Shown: positions 8,462 through 16,220 of the stretch, in pieces
How positions within the stretch are numbered: the first letter of the stretch is position 1
How the letters are laid out: each line of letters begins with the position of its first letter
Assembly: GCA_016190945.1 (NCBI GenBank)
Contig: JACPPO010000018.1
Span: 1 to 33,550, forward strand
From: Acidobacteriota bacterium
GTDB taxonomy: Bacteria > Acidobacteriota > Vicinamibacteria > Vicinamibacterales > UBA2999
Length of the DNA: 33,550 bases
Direction of reading: 5' to 3'
The notes under the pieces: model-generated
Told to the model about the DNA's origin: nothing
Seen by the model: the letters and a program-made list of their open reading frames with translations, nothing else
The model's database searches: none
Translations under genes and position numbers: made by a program

Positions 8462-9175
8462 CTAATCCTTGCCGAGATAGGAGCGGTCGATGCCGAGCAG
8501 CACCTTGAGTGAGGTCGCCACGATGCCCAACGCGATGCCGATCATGATGGCGCGGTTCCCCGCCGTGTTGAACACGCTCATGATGTAGACGGTCAGATTC
8601 TCGAGCCGGAGCCCGGTGAAATACGCGAAGCCCGCCCACACGTCCGGATCGATCCAGCTCGTCAGCGCAACGCCCGCGAACGTCCGGCCGAGCAGGATGA
8701 TGAATGCGGTGCCGAGGAGCAGCACGGCTTCAACGTTCTTGGCTCGAAACGCCCGGAACGCCGCGGACGCGATATAGAACGCCAGGAGCGAGAACATCGT
8801 CGCCGTCAACGGCGTGAAGGCGTATTGAAACAGGTACCAGAAGGCGCTGCCCATCTGCCGGTACTGGCCCGACCAGGCAAAGTCGGGGAACTGCGCAGAG
8901 GGATTGACGCCCACTTTGACGAGACCGACGAAGAGCGTGGCGAGAAACGAGACGACGACAACGCCGGAATATCCCCACCCGCGCGCACGATCGGAGATGC
9001 GCTTCAGATGCGTCTTGAGAAGATTGCCTCCGCCAAGAATGAACGCCACCGCCGCGAGGATGTCGAACCAGATCGCCGCGAGCTCGCCCCAGTTCTGGGC
9101 AAACGGTATGAAATAGGCGACGATGAGGACGAATCCTCCGGCGGCCGTGATGAGCAGGGGACCCGTTTGTTTCAT
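8462..9175 (-). CDS. Polytopic membrane protein (MutL-like cluster)
   Basis: A 237-aa protein with about six hydrophobic helices, starting GPLLITAAGGFVLIVAYFIPF and ending LGIVATSLKVLLGIDRSYLG. A central segment contains FPDFAWSGQYRQMGSAFWYL, probably a loop between helices. No known family was recognised. ATG 9175 is preceded in frame by a GTG (9178), so the start is uncertain by one codon. Only 8 bp separate it from the stop of the FN3-DUF6754-like gene, so the two are co-transcribed. It is likely an integral subunit of the same assembly. Confidence 0.8.
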   Translation of the reverse strand: MKQTGPLLITAAGGFVLIVAYFIPFAQNWGELAAIWFDILAAVAFILGGGNLLKTHLKRISDRARGWGYSGVVVVSFLATLFVGLVKVGVNPSAQFPDFAWSGQYRQMGSAFWYLFQYAFTPLTATMFSLLAFYIASAAFRAFRAKNVEAVLLLGTAFIILLGRTFAGVALTSWIDPDVWAGFAYFTGLRLENLTVYIMSVFNTAGNRAIMIGIALGIVATSLKVLLGIDRSYLGKD

Positions 9176-9183
9176 CACGCCGC

Positions 9184-10386
9184 TCAGGTGAGCATCGTCC
9201 CGGTAAAGAAGTTGACGAGCGACTCGATGAACGCCGAACCGGTGAGGGCGGCCGCCGTGGCGCCGAGCACACCGAGAAGGATGCCTGCTCCGACCAGGAG
9301 CTTTCCGACATCCTGTCCTTTGAGGCTGCCGAGCTGATCGGGTTCACCGGACAGGTAGGCCGACGCTGCGAAGAACTCTTCCCCGATCAGCGTGTAGTCG
9401 CACGCCGCGACGAAGAACGGCAGCTGGGCAGGCTGGGCCGTACCGGCGATCTGAATGGCGCCGATGGCGTTGCCGGTCTCGGCCAGGATCAGCGACTCGG
9501 CAAAGAACGACCCCATGTAAAAGCACGCTGCGGGCTTCTCTCTGACCATCAACCCCTGGACGTACGCCACATATCCGAACTGCTCATCGGTGACGTAATA
9601 GACGCTGTCCGGGTTGTAGGCCTCGGGCCGTCCCGCGGTGAGGAACGCCGTCTGCATGGTCTCGCGCGCGGCGGTCATGACCAGCGATTTACTGGTGGGC
9701 ACTTCGAGCTTTGCATCGTACTCGGCGGCCGTCTTCGCCACTCGAGACAGGATCGTCAGACCGGCAATGGTCTGGATCTCGTTCATGTCGTTGATGCCAG
9801 GGATGAACAGGCAGGGACGGCCCATCTCCGTGGCGCGGCCCACCGCGTCATCCACGGCTTCGAGGCCGGCGATGCGCCGGAGCGTCAGCGGCATTCCCCG
9901 CCGGGCAAGCACGATAAACGCGACGACCGACCCGCACAACAGGACGAGCGTGAAGAGGAACCACACGCGCGTGCCGTCAAACCACTCCATCGTCGGAAAG
10001 ACCGGCGCCGTCGTGGCCGCGGGCGTCGACTCGAGGCTGTTGGCGCCGAGCGCCGTCACCCGGAACAGGTGCCCCGCCTCGCGATTCAGGCTGCCGACGG
10101 TCAACGCGTTCGTGCCTGCCGGTACGATGTCGACAACCGAGAAGTTCGTCTCGACGGTGCTGCGTCGCCTCACCACATAACCGCGAAGCGTGGCCTCGTC
10201 CGCCGACGCCGTCCATTGAAGATCGATGCGCGTGCCGTTGTCCCAGGAATGATCGCGCGCGGTGAGACCGGACGGCGGCGCCGGCGCCTGGCCGGCCGCA
10301 AGGGCGGGAAAGAAGAGCGCGGCGCACGCCACGGCGGCCGCTATCGAACGTTTCGCGGATCCCTTACCCTTCAATGAGCTCGACAT
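9184..10386 (-). CDS. Fibronectin type III / DUF6754-like membrane protein (MutL-like cluster)
   Basis: A protein of about 400 aa in four parts: a signal peptide (RSIAAAVACAALFFPALAAGQ); a fibronectin type III domain of about 90 residues (PPSGLTARDHSWDNGTRIDL opening, with W-T-A-S-A and GYVVRRRS strands); a membrane helix (WFLFTLVLLCGSVVAFIVLA); and a conserved-looking cytoplasmic-type region of about 200 residues (CLFIPGINDMNEIQTIAGLT, FFVAACDYTLIGEEFFAASA). A C-terminal hydrophobic pair follows. From memory the last region corresponds to DUF6754; no function is known. The start is uncertain: ATG 10386 and GTG 10407 both overlap the 3' end of the upstream gene (by 23 or 44 nt), without a clear Shine-Dalgarno sequence. 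The domain order suggests an external FN3 module joined to a membrane platform. Confidence 0.8.
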   Translation of the reverse strand: MSSSLKGKGSAKRSIAAAVACAALFFPALAAGQAPAPPSGLTARDHSWDNGTRIDLQWTASADEATLRGYVVRRRSTVETNFSVVDIVPAGTNALTVGSLNREAGHLFRVTALGANSLESTPAATTAPVFPTMEWFDGTRVWFLFTLVLLCGSVVAFIVLARRGMPLTLRRIAGLEAVDDAVGRATEMGRPCLFIPGINDMNEIQTIAGLTILSRVAKTAAEYDAKLEVPTSKSLVMTAARETMQTAFLTAGRPEAYNPDSVYYVTDEQFGYVAYVQGLMVREKPAACFYMGSFFAESLILAETGNAIGAIQIAGTAQPAQLPFFVAACDYTLIGEEFFAASAYLSGEPDQLGSLKGQDVGKLLVGAGILLGVLGATAAALTGSAFIESLVNFFTGTMLT

Positions 10387-11491
10387 TCGCGCGCGGGATG
10401 ATAGCACCGTCTCCGGTGGTGAGGGTCACTTGAAGGACCCTGGCCCGAGAACCCGACGGCAGCACCTGTGGCTCGGGCGGAAGCCCTGTCACGGTTCCGA
10501 TCGCGCCAAAATAGGGGTCCCGAATCACCCGGACCGGTGCGCCAATCTCCAGTCCGCCTCGGGTCGTGCCGGGTCCGTGTTCATCGACCGCCTCTGCCCG
10601 GCTCCAGGGGATCACCACCTCAGGACGCATCACGCCCGCCCGAATCTGCGTGGTGCCGTTGACGGCCGCGTCGGCTCCTTGCCGCGAGGCCATCAGCGTG
10701 AACGTGCGCTCGGCCATGGCAATCTGCCCGAACCCCTCAGTGACGACAACCGTAAGCCCCACCCGCTCCGAGCCGGTGATTGCCACCCCGAGCGCGTAAC
10801 CGAGAAATCGCTCCAGATCCTGGTCATCGATACCTCCGGAGACGATCGCGGCCGCGCCGACGCCGCGCGCCCGCTCGAGCGCCTCGTGGCTGACGCGCGC
10901 GCCTCCGACAACGATGCAGTCCTTCATGTCCGGGGTGATCCGCGCACCAGTGAGATCCTGATCGTGGGCCTCGCATGCGAGGCGGATCTGTCCGAAGGCT
11001 TCGCCCCCGATCCCGAAGATGCCCTGAACAAACGAGACGTCGGACTCGATGACACAACCTTCACGCGGCGCGATCTCAATGGCGCGTCCCGCGAGGTACG
11101 CGAGGACCTGCACCGGCAGCTCGGCTCCCCGGATAATCACCTGCCCCGTGACCGACGAGATCGATTCGATCGTTCCGGCGACCGCGACCTTATATTCGGT
11201 ACGGAACCGGCCGAAAATACCCTTCGTCCGCGCCAGCACCTCGCCAGGCTCGACGCGCTCCCCTTCCTTCTTCAACATGCACTCGGGCACATCGGCAGGC
11301 GGCATCGAGAGCTGCTTGGCGAGGTTGAGCGGCGTGATGTCGCCCGGCATGAATGTGTGGGCGACAACCTGCCGGGCCTCGACGCGATCGCCGACCTTGA
11401 TCAGGACCTCGCCCGGAATCGGCAGAAGGCGGCGCACCTGGTGGCGCGTGCGCGCGGTGACCCTGAGCCCGGGGGTGTAGGCTCCGCTCAT
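10364..11491 (-). CDS. Sandwich-hybrid and KOW-like soluble protein (MutL-like cluster)
   Basis: A 375-aa protein without membrane helices. The N-terminal part has two lipoyl/biotinyl-like half-motifs, PIPGEVLIKVGDRVEARQVV (about residues 24-43) and KKEGERVEPGEVLA (about 74-87), as in the sandwich-barrel-hybrid folds of RnfC/NqrA-type and membrane-fusion proteins. No Lys of a lipoylation site is apparent. The centre has an alternating helix/strand segment (AAAIVSGGIDDQDLERFLGY, TVVVTEGFG). The last 60 residues read like a KOW/SH3 barrel (GAPVRVIRDPYFGAIGTVTG, ending PRANVELIEG). ATG 11491 overlaps the MutL-like stop as ATGA, indicating translational coupling. The family has no function known to me. 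Confidence 0.8.
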   Translation of the reverse strand: MSGAYTPGLRVTARTRHQVRRLLPIPGEVLIKVGDRVEARQVVAHTFMPGDITPLNLAKQLSMPPADVPECMLKKEGERVEPGEVLARTKGIFGRFRTEYKVAVAGTIESISSVTGQVIIRGAELPVQVLAYLAGRAIEIAPREGCVIESDVSFVQGIFGIGGEAFGQIRLACEAHDQDLTGARITPDMKDCIVVGGARVSHEALERARGVGAAAIVSGGIDDQDLERFLGYALGVAITGSERVGLTVVVTEGFGQIAMAERTFTLMASRQGADAAVNGTTQIRAGVMRPEVVIPWSRAEAVDEHGPGTTRGGLEIGAPVRVIRDPYFGAIGTVTGLPPEPQVLPSGSRARVLQVTLTTGDGAIIPRANVELIEG

Positions 11492-13320
11492 GAGTGTCTT
11501 GTCAACAGCGGCGCAAGCTCGGGATAGAGGCCGAGCGCGGCGCCCCACCGCTCGACCATCTCGCGGCTGGCGTCGCGTGCGGTCGGAACCACAAGCGGAC
11601 GCCCGCGGGCGTCCAGGATCATGCCAACCGTGCCGCCCCGCACCTCACGCTCGACGCGCTTGCCGGGTCCTCCGCCGCAATCGAAGCCCCGCTCCGGATC
11701 GATGATCACGATGGCGGTCTCCCTCTCGCCGAGCGGCACCAAGCGCAGGTCGCCATACAGCATTTCGCCGGACTCCTCGCGGTCGCCCGTGCGAATCGAG
11801 AAGCGGAAGCATGGACGACCGGCTTTGCCCGCGCCCCGTGGCGCGATGCATGCGCCGAGATGGATCAGGCAGTCGCGATCGAAGACCTCGAGGGACGCCT
11901 GCGGGTGCACCTGCGCCAGGACGCCGAGGTGCGGCATCATGAAAATCGAGTCCTTGGCGAGTGTCGTGAAGCCCTCGGGCTCGAATGCATCGACGAGCAT
12001 CATCGCCGTCTGATGCATGCGGGGGGCATGTGACAACACCCCTCCGGATGCCACGAGCAATCCCAGCTTCATGCTGTCCACGATCGTCCGGCCGGACGCG
12101 TCCTGGCTGAACGTGTCGCCCACGGTTCGCTGCTGTTGCACGCCCCTCAGCGTGGTGGCGAATTCCTTGTGCTGGGCGTAGGCGAGCCGCAGCGCCTCCC
12201 GCGCGACCGCCTGCTCGAACACCAGCGCCTCGAGCGTCTGCGGAATGGTCGTCGGTCGGATCATCTTGTTCTTGACGCGATTGCGGAGCTCTCGCTCGTC
12301 CATGTCGAACGGCACCCACCGCAGCACGTTGGCCATGCCTGCTTCGGCACATACGTTCGCGATGGAGTAGCTCATGCCCAGATTTGCGCTGACCGTTCGA
12401 TTGAATGTGCTGTCGAAGACGCTGAAGACGTCGGTCGTGGCGCCGCCGATGTCGACGCCGACGACGTTGATGCCCTGCCGGCTGGCAATGGTCTGGAGAA
12501 TGTCGCCGACCGCGGCAGGCGTGGGTACGATCGGCGCGTCAGTCCACATCATGAGCTTGTCGTACCCGGGCGCGTGCGCCATCACGTGCTCGAGAAACAA
12601 GTCGTGGATCGCGTCGCGCGCCGGACCAAGATTCTCGCGCTCGAGCACCGGTCGCAGATTGTCGACCACCGTCAGCGCGAACCCTTCCTTGATCACGTTC
12701 CGCACCAGCGGGGCCGCGTCGCGGTTTCCCGCGTAGACGATCGGTAACGTGTACTCGCTGCCAAAGCGGGGCTTCGGCTTGGCTGGCGCGATGAGCTCGG
12801 CTATCTGCACCACATGCGTCGTCGTACCGCCGTCCACGCCACCCGAGATCAGCATGATGTCTGGACGCAGCTCGCGGATGCGCTGAATCTGTTCATGCGG
12901 CCGGCGCCTGTCGTTGGACGCGATCACATCCATGACGATGGCGCCGGCGCCCAGGGCGGCGCGCTTGGCACTCTCGGCGGTCATCTCCCGCACCACGCCG
13001 GCCACCATCATTTGCAGACCACCGCCGGCGCTGGACGTCGAGATGTAGATATCGCAGCCTTCAGTCGCAGTCGCCGGCCGGAGAATACGGCCCTCGCCGC
13101 TGACGAGTCGCCTCCCGGCCAGCTCCTGCACTTCGGTCACCGCGTTGATCACACCCAGGGTCACATCGGCGAACGGCGCCTCCACCGTCGTCGGCGCTTC
13201 GCCACGATGCGTCTGGCGGTACACGCCGTCGACCAGCTCAATGAGAATCGCTTTGGTGGTCGTGCTGCCGCAGTCCGTGGCGAGGATCACCCGGATGTTG
13301 GTGGGATCGGCCGGCGTCAC
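11488..13320 (-). CDS. Glutamate mutase L-like (MutL/GlmL) ASKHA ATPase, extended C-terminus
   Basis: A 610-aa protein with the actin/Hsp70/sugar-kinase ATPase motifs of the MutL family: phosphate-1 loop TDCGSTTTK (about residues 15-23), phosphate-2 GVDIGGATTDV (288-298) and adenosine motif LVASGGVLSHAP (422-433). MutL accompanies the B12-dependent glutamate mutase in clostridia and is thought to act as a reactivase or chaperone. No mutase genes (MutS/MutE-like) lie here, so the partner is probably different. At 610 aa it exceeds the roughly 460 aa I recall for clostridial MutL by a C-terminal region of about 150 aa containing a Cys-Gly-Gly-Gly-Pro-Gly turn. The start is GTG 13320, overlapping the upstream stop (GTGA), with GGAG 5 nt before it. 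The family call is firm; the function in this cluster is unknown. Confidence 0.88.
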   Translation of the reverse strand: MTPADPTNIRVILATDCGSTTTKAILIELVDGVYRQTHRGEAPTTVEAPFADVTLGVINAVTEVQELAGRRLVSGEGRILRPATATEGCDIYISTSSAGGGLQMMVAGVVREMTAESAKRAALGAGAIVMDVIASNDRRRPHEQIQRIRELRPDIMLISGGVDGGTTTHVVQIAELIAPAKPKPRFGSEYTLPIVYAGNRDAAPLVRNVIKEGFALTVVDNLRPVLERENLGPARDAIHDLFLEHVMAHAPGYDKLMMWTDAPIVPTPAAVGDILQTIASRQGINVVGVDIGGATTDVFSVFDSTFNRTVSANLGMSYSIANVCAEAGMANVLRWVPFDMDERELRNRVKNKMIRPTTIPQTLEALVFEQAVAREALRLAYAQHKEFATTLRGVQQQRTVGDTFSQDASGRTIVDSMKLGLLVASGGVLSHAPRMHQTAMMLVDAFEPEGFTTLAKDSIFMMPHLGVLAQVHPQASLEVFDRDCLIHLGACIAPRGAGKAGRPCFRFSIRTGDREESGEMLYGDLRLVPLGERETAIVIIDPERGFDCGGGPGKRVEREVRGGTVGMILDARGRPLVVPTARDASREMVERWGAALGLYPELAPLLTRHS

Positions 13321-13661
13321 GGCGCTCCGGGAGGCGGCGTACTCCGGGTGGTGCGTTCGGCTTCCATCGCCTCGAGGCGCTCCGCGATGTAGTCGATGGA
13401 CCCGCGCTGTTCCAGAAAGGTCGTGAAGTGGTCGTACGCGGCCGCGTCCGTCAGGACGACCAGGAATGGCTGGAAGAAGTGAAGCAGCTGCGCGGTGACA
13501 TAGTTGAGCGGCCGGCTCATTTCGAGCGTGAGCAGCGCGGGACCCGACAGGCGACGTCGAACTACCTCGCGGCAGACGCTTTCAATGACGAGCCGCTGCC
13601 CCTCGTTCGGTTGAGCCGGCCCGGGAGCGTCGGCCGCGAACGCGTGCTTCAACCACTCCAT
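13317..13661 (-). CDS. Small helical protein, first gene of the MutL-like cluster
   Basis: A 114-aa protein that I do not recognise. The middle is predicted to be amphipathic helices with a conspicuous aromatic patch (SRPLNYVTAQLLHFFQPFLV), followed by a charged helix (YIAERLEAMEAERTT) and a Pro-rich tail (PPPGAP). No signal peptide or full membrane helix is seen. Its stop overlaps the MutL-like GTG start by 4 nt, so the two products are probably made in fixed ratio and may bind each other. The ATG at 13661 has no good ribosome site, and only 42 bp separate it from the M32 peptidase gene upstream, so read-through from that gene is possible. Confidence 0.75.
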   Translation of the reverse strand: MEWLKHAFAADAPGPAQPNEGQRLVIESVCREVVRRRLSGPALLTLEMSRPLNYVTAQLLHFFQPFLVVLTDAAAYDHFTTFLEQRGSIDYIAERLEAMEAERTTRSTPPPGAP

Positions 13662-13703
13662 CGGCGACAGAATATGACGTCTGCTGAACAGAGTCGAGGC
13701 TGG

Positions 13704-15203
13704 CTAGGAGTAGATCCCTCTGTACTTGCTCTCGAGATAACGAAGGTATGGCTCCGGATCGATCGATGAACCGGTCACCCGCTTCACAAGTTCTCGCGGC
13801 TGATACATCCGACCGTACTGGTGAATCTCCGACCCTAGCCACGAGCGCAGCGCCGAGAAGTCCCCCCGCCGAATCTGGTCATCCCGTGCCGGATCGATCG
13901 CCTGGAACTTGTCCCACAGCTGGGCCGCGATGAGGTTGCCAAGCGTGTAGGTCGCGAAATACCCGAGCAGACCCGCCGACCAATGAATGTCTTGCAGGAC
14001 GCCCGACGCGTCATTCGGAGGAGTGATTCCGAGGTATTCCTGCATTCTGCTGTTCCACGCCTCGGGCAGATCTTCGACCGCAATGCCGCCCTCGACGAGC
14101 GCGATCTCGAGCTCGACCCGCAGCATGACGTGCAGGTTATAGGTGGCTTCGTCGGCTTCGACTCTGATGAGCGAACGCTCAACCTTGTTGATGCCCTTGT
14201 AGAACTGCGGCAGGGTTACTCCGCCAAGCTGGGACGGAAAGCGCGCCTGAAGCTTCGGAAAAAAGTGCTCCCAGAACGGCAGCGACCGGCCGACGAGGTT
14301 CTCCCAGAGCCGGCTTTGGGACTCATGCACGCCCAGAGACGCGCCGCCTTCGAGCTGCGTCCGGTGATGCGCACCGCTCACGCCCTGTTCGTACAGCCCA
14401 TGCCCGGCTTCGTGCATCGCTCCAAACAGCAGGCCGAAGGGTTGTCCTTCCACGAACCGCGTCGTCATGCGCACATCATCGGCGCCAAACGCCGTAGCAA
14501 ACGGATGCACCGACTTGTCCTGACGCCCGTGGGCCCAGTCAAAGCCGAACGCGGTAATGACATCGACTGCGAACGCCCAGAGCTCCTGCTCGGCGTACGG
14601 CACGTGAAGAAACGCAGCGGCGATCGGTGGCCGCTCGGCTAACGCGCGAATGAGCTCCACTTGCCGCGGCCGCAGCGTGCCGAGTATCGCTTTGACGTCC
14701 GCGGTCTTCATGCCGGGCTCGTAATCGTCGAGCAGAACGTCGTAGGGGTGATCGGCTGAAGGAAAAAACGTGACGTATCGCCTTTTCAGGCCGATGATGG
14801 CCTCGAGATGCGGCTGGAAGATCGAAAAGCTGCAGGCCGATCGCGCCCGAGCCCACGCCGGCTGAGCCGCCGACACGATGCGGGCCTGCTCCGCCACGAA
14901 ATCGGCCGGCACCTTGGTGGCTTTGTCATAATCGCGCGCGGTGACCGCGATCATCCGGGACAGCGAAGAATCAGGGTCGAGCCCGCCACGATGCCCATTC
15001 AGCTGATCGAGCGCCTCGCCGACCGCGTCCGCGGTGAGCTTCTCGTGAGCAAGCCTCCGGATTGTCGCCAGCATCTCGCCGTGGACCTGGGCGCCCCCCT
15101 CGGGCATGCACACCCGCTCGTCCCACTCCAGGAGGTCCGCGGCATGCCTGAGGTCGGCGACCTCGCCGACGAGCTTCGTCAGTCTGTTCAGTGGTGTGCT
15201 CAT
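13704..15203 (-). CDS. Carboxypeptidase of family M32 (thermostable carboxypeptidase Taq type)
   Basis: A 499-aa protein, the usual length of M32 metallocarboxypeptidases, which remove C-terminal residues in the cytoplasm. The HExxH zinc motif is His264-Glu265-Ala-Gly-His268 within GAMHEAGHGLYEQG. The third ligand is the Glu of GVHESQSRLWEN (about residue 294), a family hallmark. Other M32 marks are LLEWDERVCMPEGG near the N-terminus and IRVEADEATYNLHVMLR near residue 350. No signal peptide is present. Twenty-five bp separate it from the pterin dehydratase gene upstream and 42 bp from the MutL-like cluster downstream, all in the same direction. Confidence 0.95.
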   Translation of the reverse strand: MSTPLNRLTKLVGEVADLRHAADLLEWDERVCMPEGGAQVHGEMLATIRRLAHEKLTADAVGEALDQLNGHRGGLDPDSSLSRMIAVTARDYDKATKVPADFVAEQARIVSAAQPAWARARSACSFSIFQPHLEAIIGLKRRYVTFFPSADHPYDVLLDDYEPGMKTADVKAILGTLRPRQVELIRALAERPPIAAAFLHVPYAEQELWAFAVDVITAFGFDWAHGRQDKSVHPFATAFGADDVRMTTRFVEGQPFGLLFGAMHEAGHGLYEQGVSGAHHRTQLEGGASLGVHESQSRLWENLVGRSLPFWEHFFPKLQARFPSQLGGVTLPQFYKGINKVERSLIRVEADEATYNLHVMLRVELEIALVEGGIAVEDLPEAWNSRMQEYLGITPPNDASGVLQDIHWSAGLLGYFATYTLGNLIAAQLWDKFQAIDPARDDQIRRGDFSALRSWLGSEIHQYGRMYQPRELVKRVTGSSIDPEPYLRYLESKYRGIYS

Positions 15204-15228
15204 AGACCAGCTAGATCGGCGCGTGAGG

Positions 15229-15594
15229 CTAACGGCGTGGTGAACCGCTCCGGACGAACTTTTCCGACGTCCCTCTGAGCGCGGCGCCCGCGGCCGGCCG
15301 CCACAGCGCCACGTTCTCGAACATACGGGCGATCTCGAAGTCCTTCTCGGTGATGCCTTTGGCGCTGTGGGTTGACAGGGCCACGGTGACGCGTCCCCAT
15401 GACACGGTCAGATCCGGATGGTGATCGGCCGCCTCCGCGCAGAAGCCAATCGCATTGACCAGCATCAGCGTCGTCGGCCAGCCGTCGGTTTCGTAGACTC
15501 GCTGAATCGATCCGCCCTCGTAAAACCACCCTGGTAGCCGCTGCAATCGTTCTTCGATCTGCGCGTGGCTATATGTTGTCTCCTTGTCCGGCAT
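15229..15594 (-). CDS. phhB: Pterin-4a-carbinolamine dehydratase (4a-hydroxytetrahydrobiopterin dehydratase)
   Basis: A 121-aa protein of the PCD/DCoH family, which dehydrates 4a-hydroxytetrahydropterin in pterin recycling. Visible marks are LPGWFYEGGSIQRVYE near the start, the catalytic His-His-Pro-Asp-Leu (EAADHHPDL, His58-His59) and the T-H-S-A-K-G-I-T-E-K-D segment with the third catalytic His (about residue 76). The core is complete by about residue 97, and the last 20 residues are an extension. The ATG has GAGG 5 nt upstream. It follows the pterin synthase homologue by 7 bp, so the two are co-transcribed. No aromatic amino acid hydroxylase is encoded here, so the physiological partner is open; PCD homologues also serve other tetrahydropterin-dependent enzymes. 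Confidence 0.92.
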   Translation of the reverse strand: MPDKETTYSHAQIEERLQRLPGWFYEGGSIQRVYETDGWPTTLMLVNAIGFCAEAADHHPDLTVSWGRVTVALSTHSAKGITEKDFEIARMFENVALWRPAAGAALRGTSEKFVRSGSPRR

Positions 15595-15601
15595 CGCGAC
15601 C

Positions 15602-16105
15602 TCACTTCCATGTCAGCCGACACGCCGCGGATTGCCCGAAGTTTTCCTCGAGCTCCATCTCGATGGCCGTCAGCCCCGGGACACCGGCCGTGTCGAGCGC
15701 CGCGCGCAGGCGATCGGCCAGGAGTCGCGCCAGCATTTCCACCGTCGTATTCGGAATCGGCAGGAGCGCGCAATCCCGGCGCGGGAACACGTATCGCGGC
15801 TGGCCGTCGACCGCGACCTTCACGGTCTCCCCTCCTTCAACGACACCAATCCGCGTGCTCTCGAGCGGCAGCAGCACCAGGTGGTCGATCTCGCCGCACA
15901 GGCGGCGCATGATCCGCTTGACCTCGACGAAGTCGATGACCCACCCGGTGTCCCGATCGAGTTCACCCTCAATCGTCACGCGCGCGCGGTAATTGTGGCC
16001 GTGCAGGCCCTCACAGCGGTGGCCGGCGAAGGTAATGAAATGAGCCGACGCGAAGACGAGGTCGTCCTTTGTCACCGACACGCGAAACTGCCCGCGTCGC
16101 TGCAT
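15602..16105 (-). CDS. 6-pyruvoyl/6-carboxy-tetrahydropterin synthase family protein (QueD-like)
   Basis: A 167-aa protein of the PTPS/QueD family, which converts dihydroneopterin triphosphate to a 6-substituted tetrahydropterin (biopterin or queuosine branch). Zinc ligands are His22, His35 and His37 (FASAHF and LHGHNY), with the catalytic Cys31 (GHRCEG) and the Asp74-His75 pair (EIDHLV). A 30-residue insertion (GGETVKVAVDGQPRYVFPRR) precedes the conserved PNTTVEMLA. The ATG at 16105 is chosen because AGAGGA lies 4 nt upstream. The frame runs on to an ATG at 16213 that lacks a ribosome site and would add an Ala/Pro-rich 36-residue extension. Pairing with PCD favours tetrahydropterin metabolism; queuosine synthesis cannot be excluded. 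Confidence 0.88.
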   Translation of the reverse strand: MQRRGQFRVSVTKDDLVFASAHFITFAGHRCEGLHGHNYRARVTIEGELDRDTGWVIDFVEVKRIMRRLCGEIDHLVLLPLESTRIGVVEGGETVKVAVDGQPRYVFPRRDCALLPIPNTTVEMLARLLADRLRAALDTAGVPGLTAIEMELEENFGQSAACRLTWK

Positions 16106-16109
16106 CACA

Positions 16110-16115
16110 TCCTCT
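16110..16115 (-). promoter_or_regulatory. Shine-Dalgarno site that decides the pterin synthase start
   Basis: AGAGGA on the minus strand, 4 nt before ATG 16105. The competing in-frame ATG at 16213 has no comparable site. Confidence 0.55.
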
Positions 16116-16220
16116 GCTGGCGGAAGGGAAGGAGACGGCGCTGCCGCGGCCGCGACGACCGGCTGCGCGACAGTGTTCCGGGAGGTGGCTTCAGCGTGCG
16201 CCTCCAGGTTCATCGAGGGT

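Noticed and set aside
10262-11527. Plus-strand frame of 421 codons across the KOW-like gene
   Set aside because: Antisense to a gene fixed by ATGA coupling, and no recognisable domain.
16106-16213. Longer N-terminus for the pterin synthase starting at 16213
   Set aside because: There is no ribosome site, the extension is Ala/Pro-rich, and the conserved domain begins right after ATG 16105, which has AGAGGA upstream.
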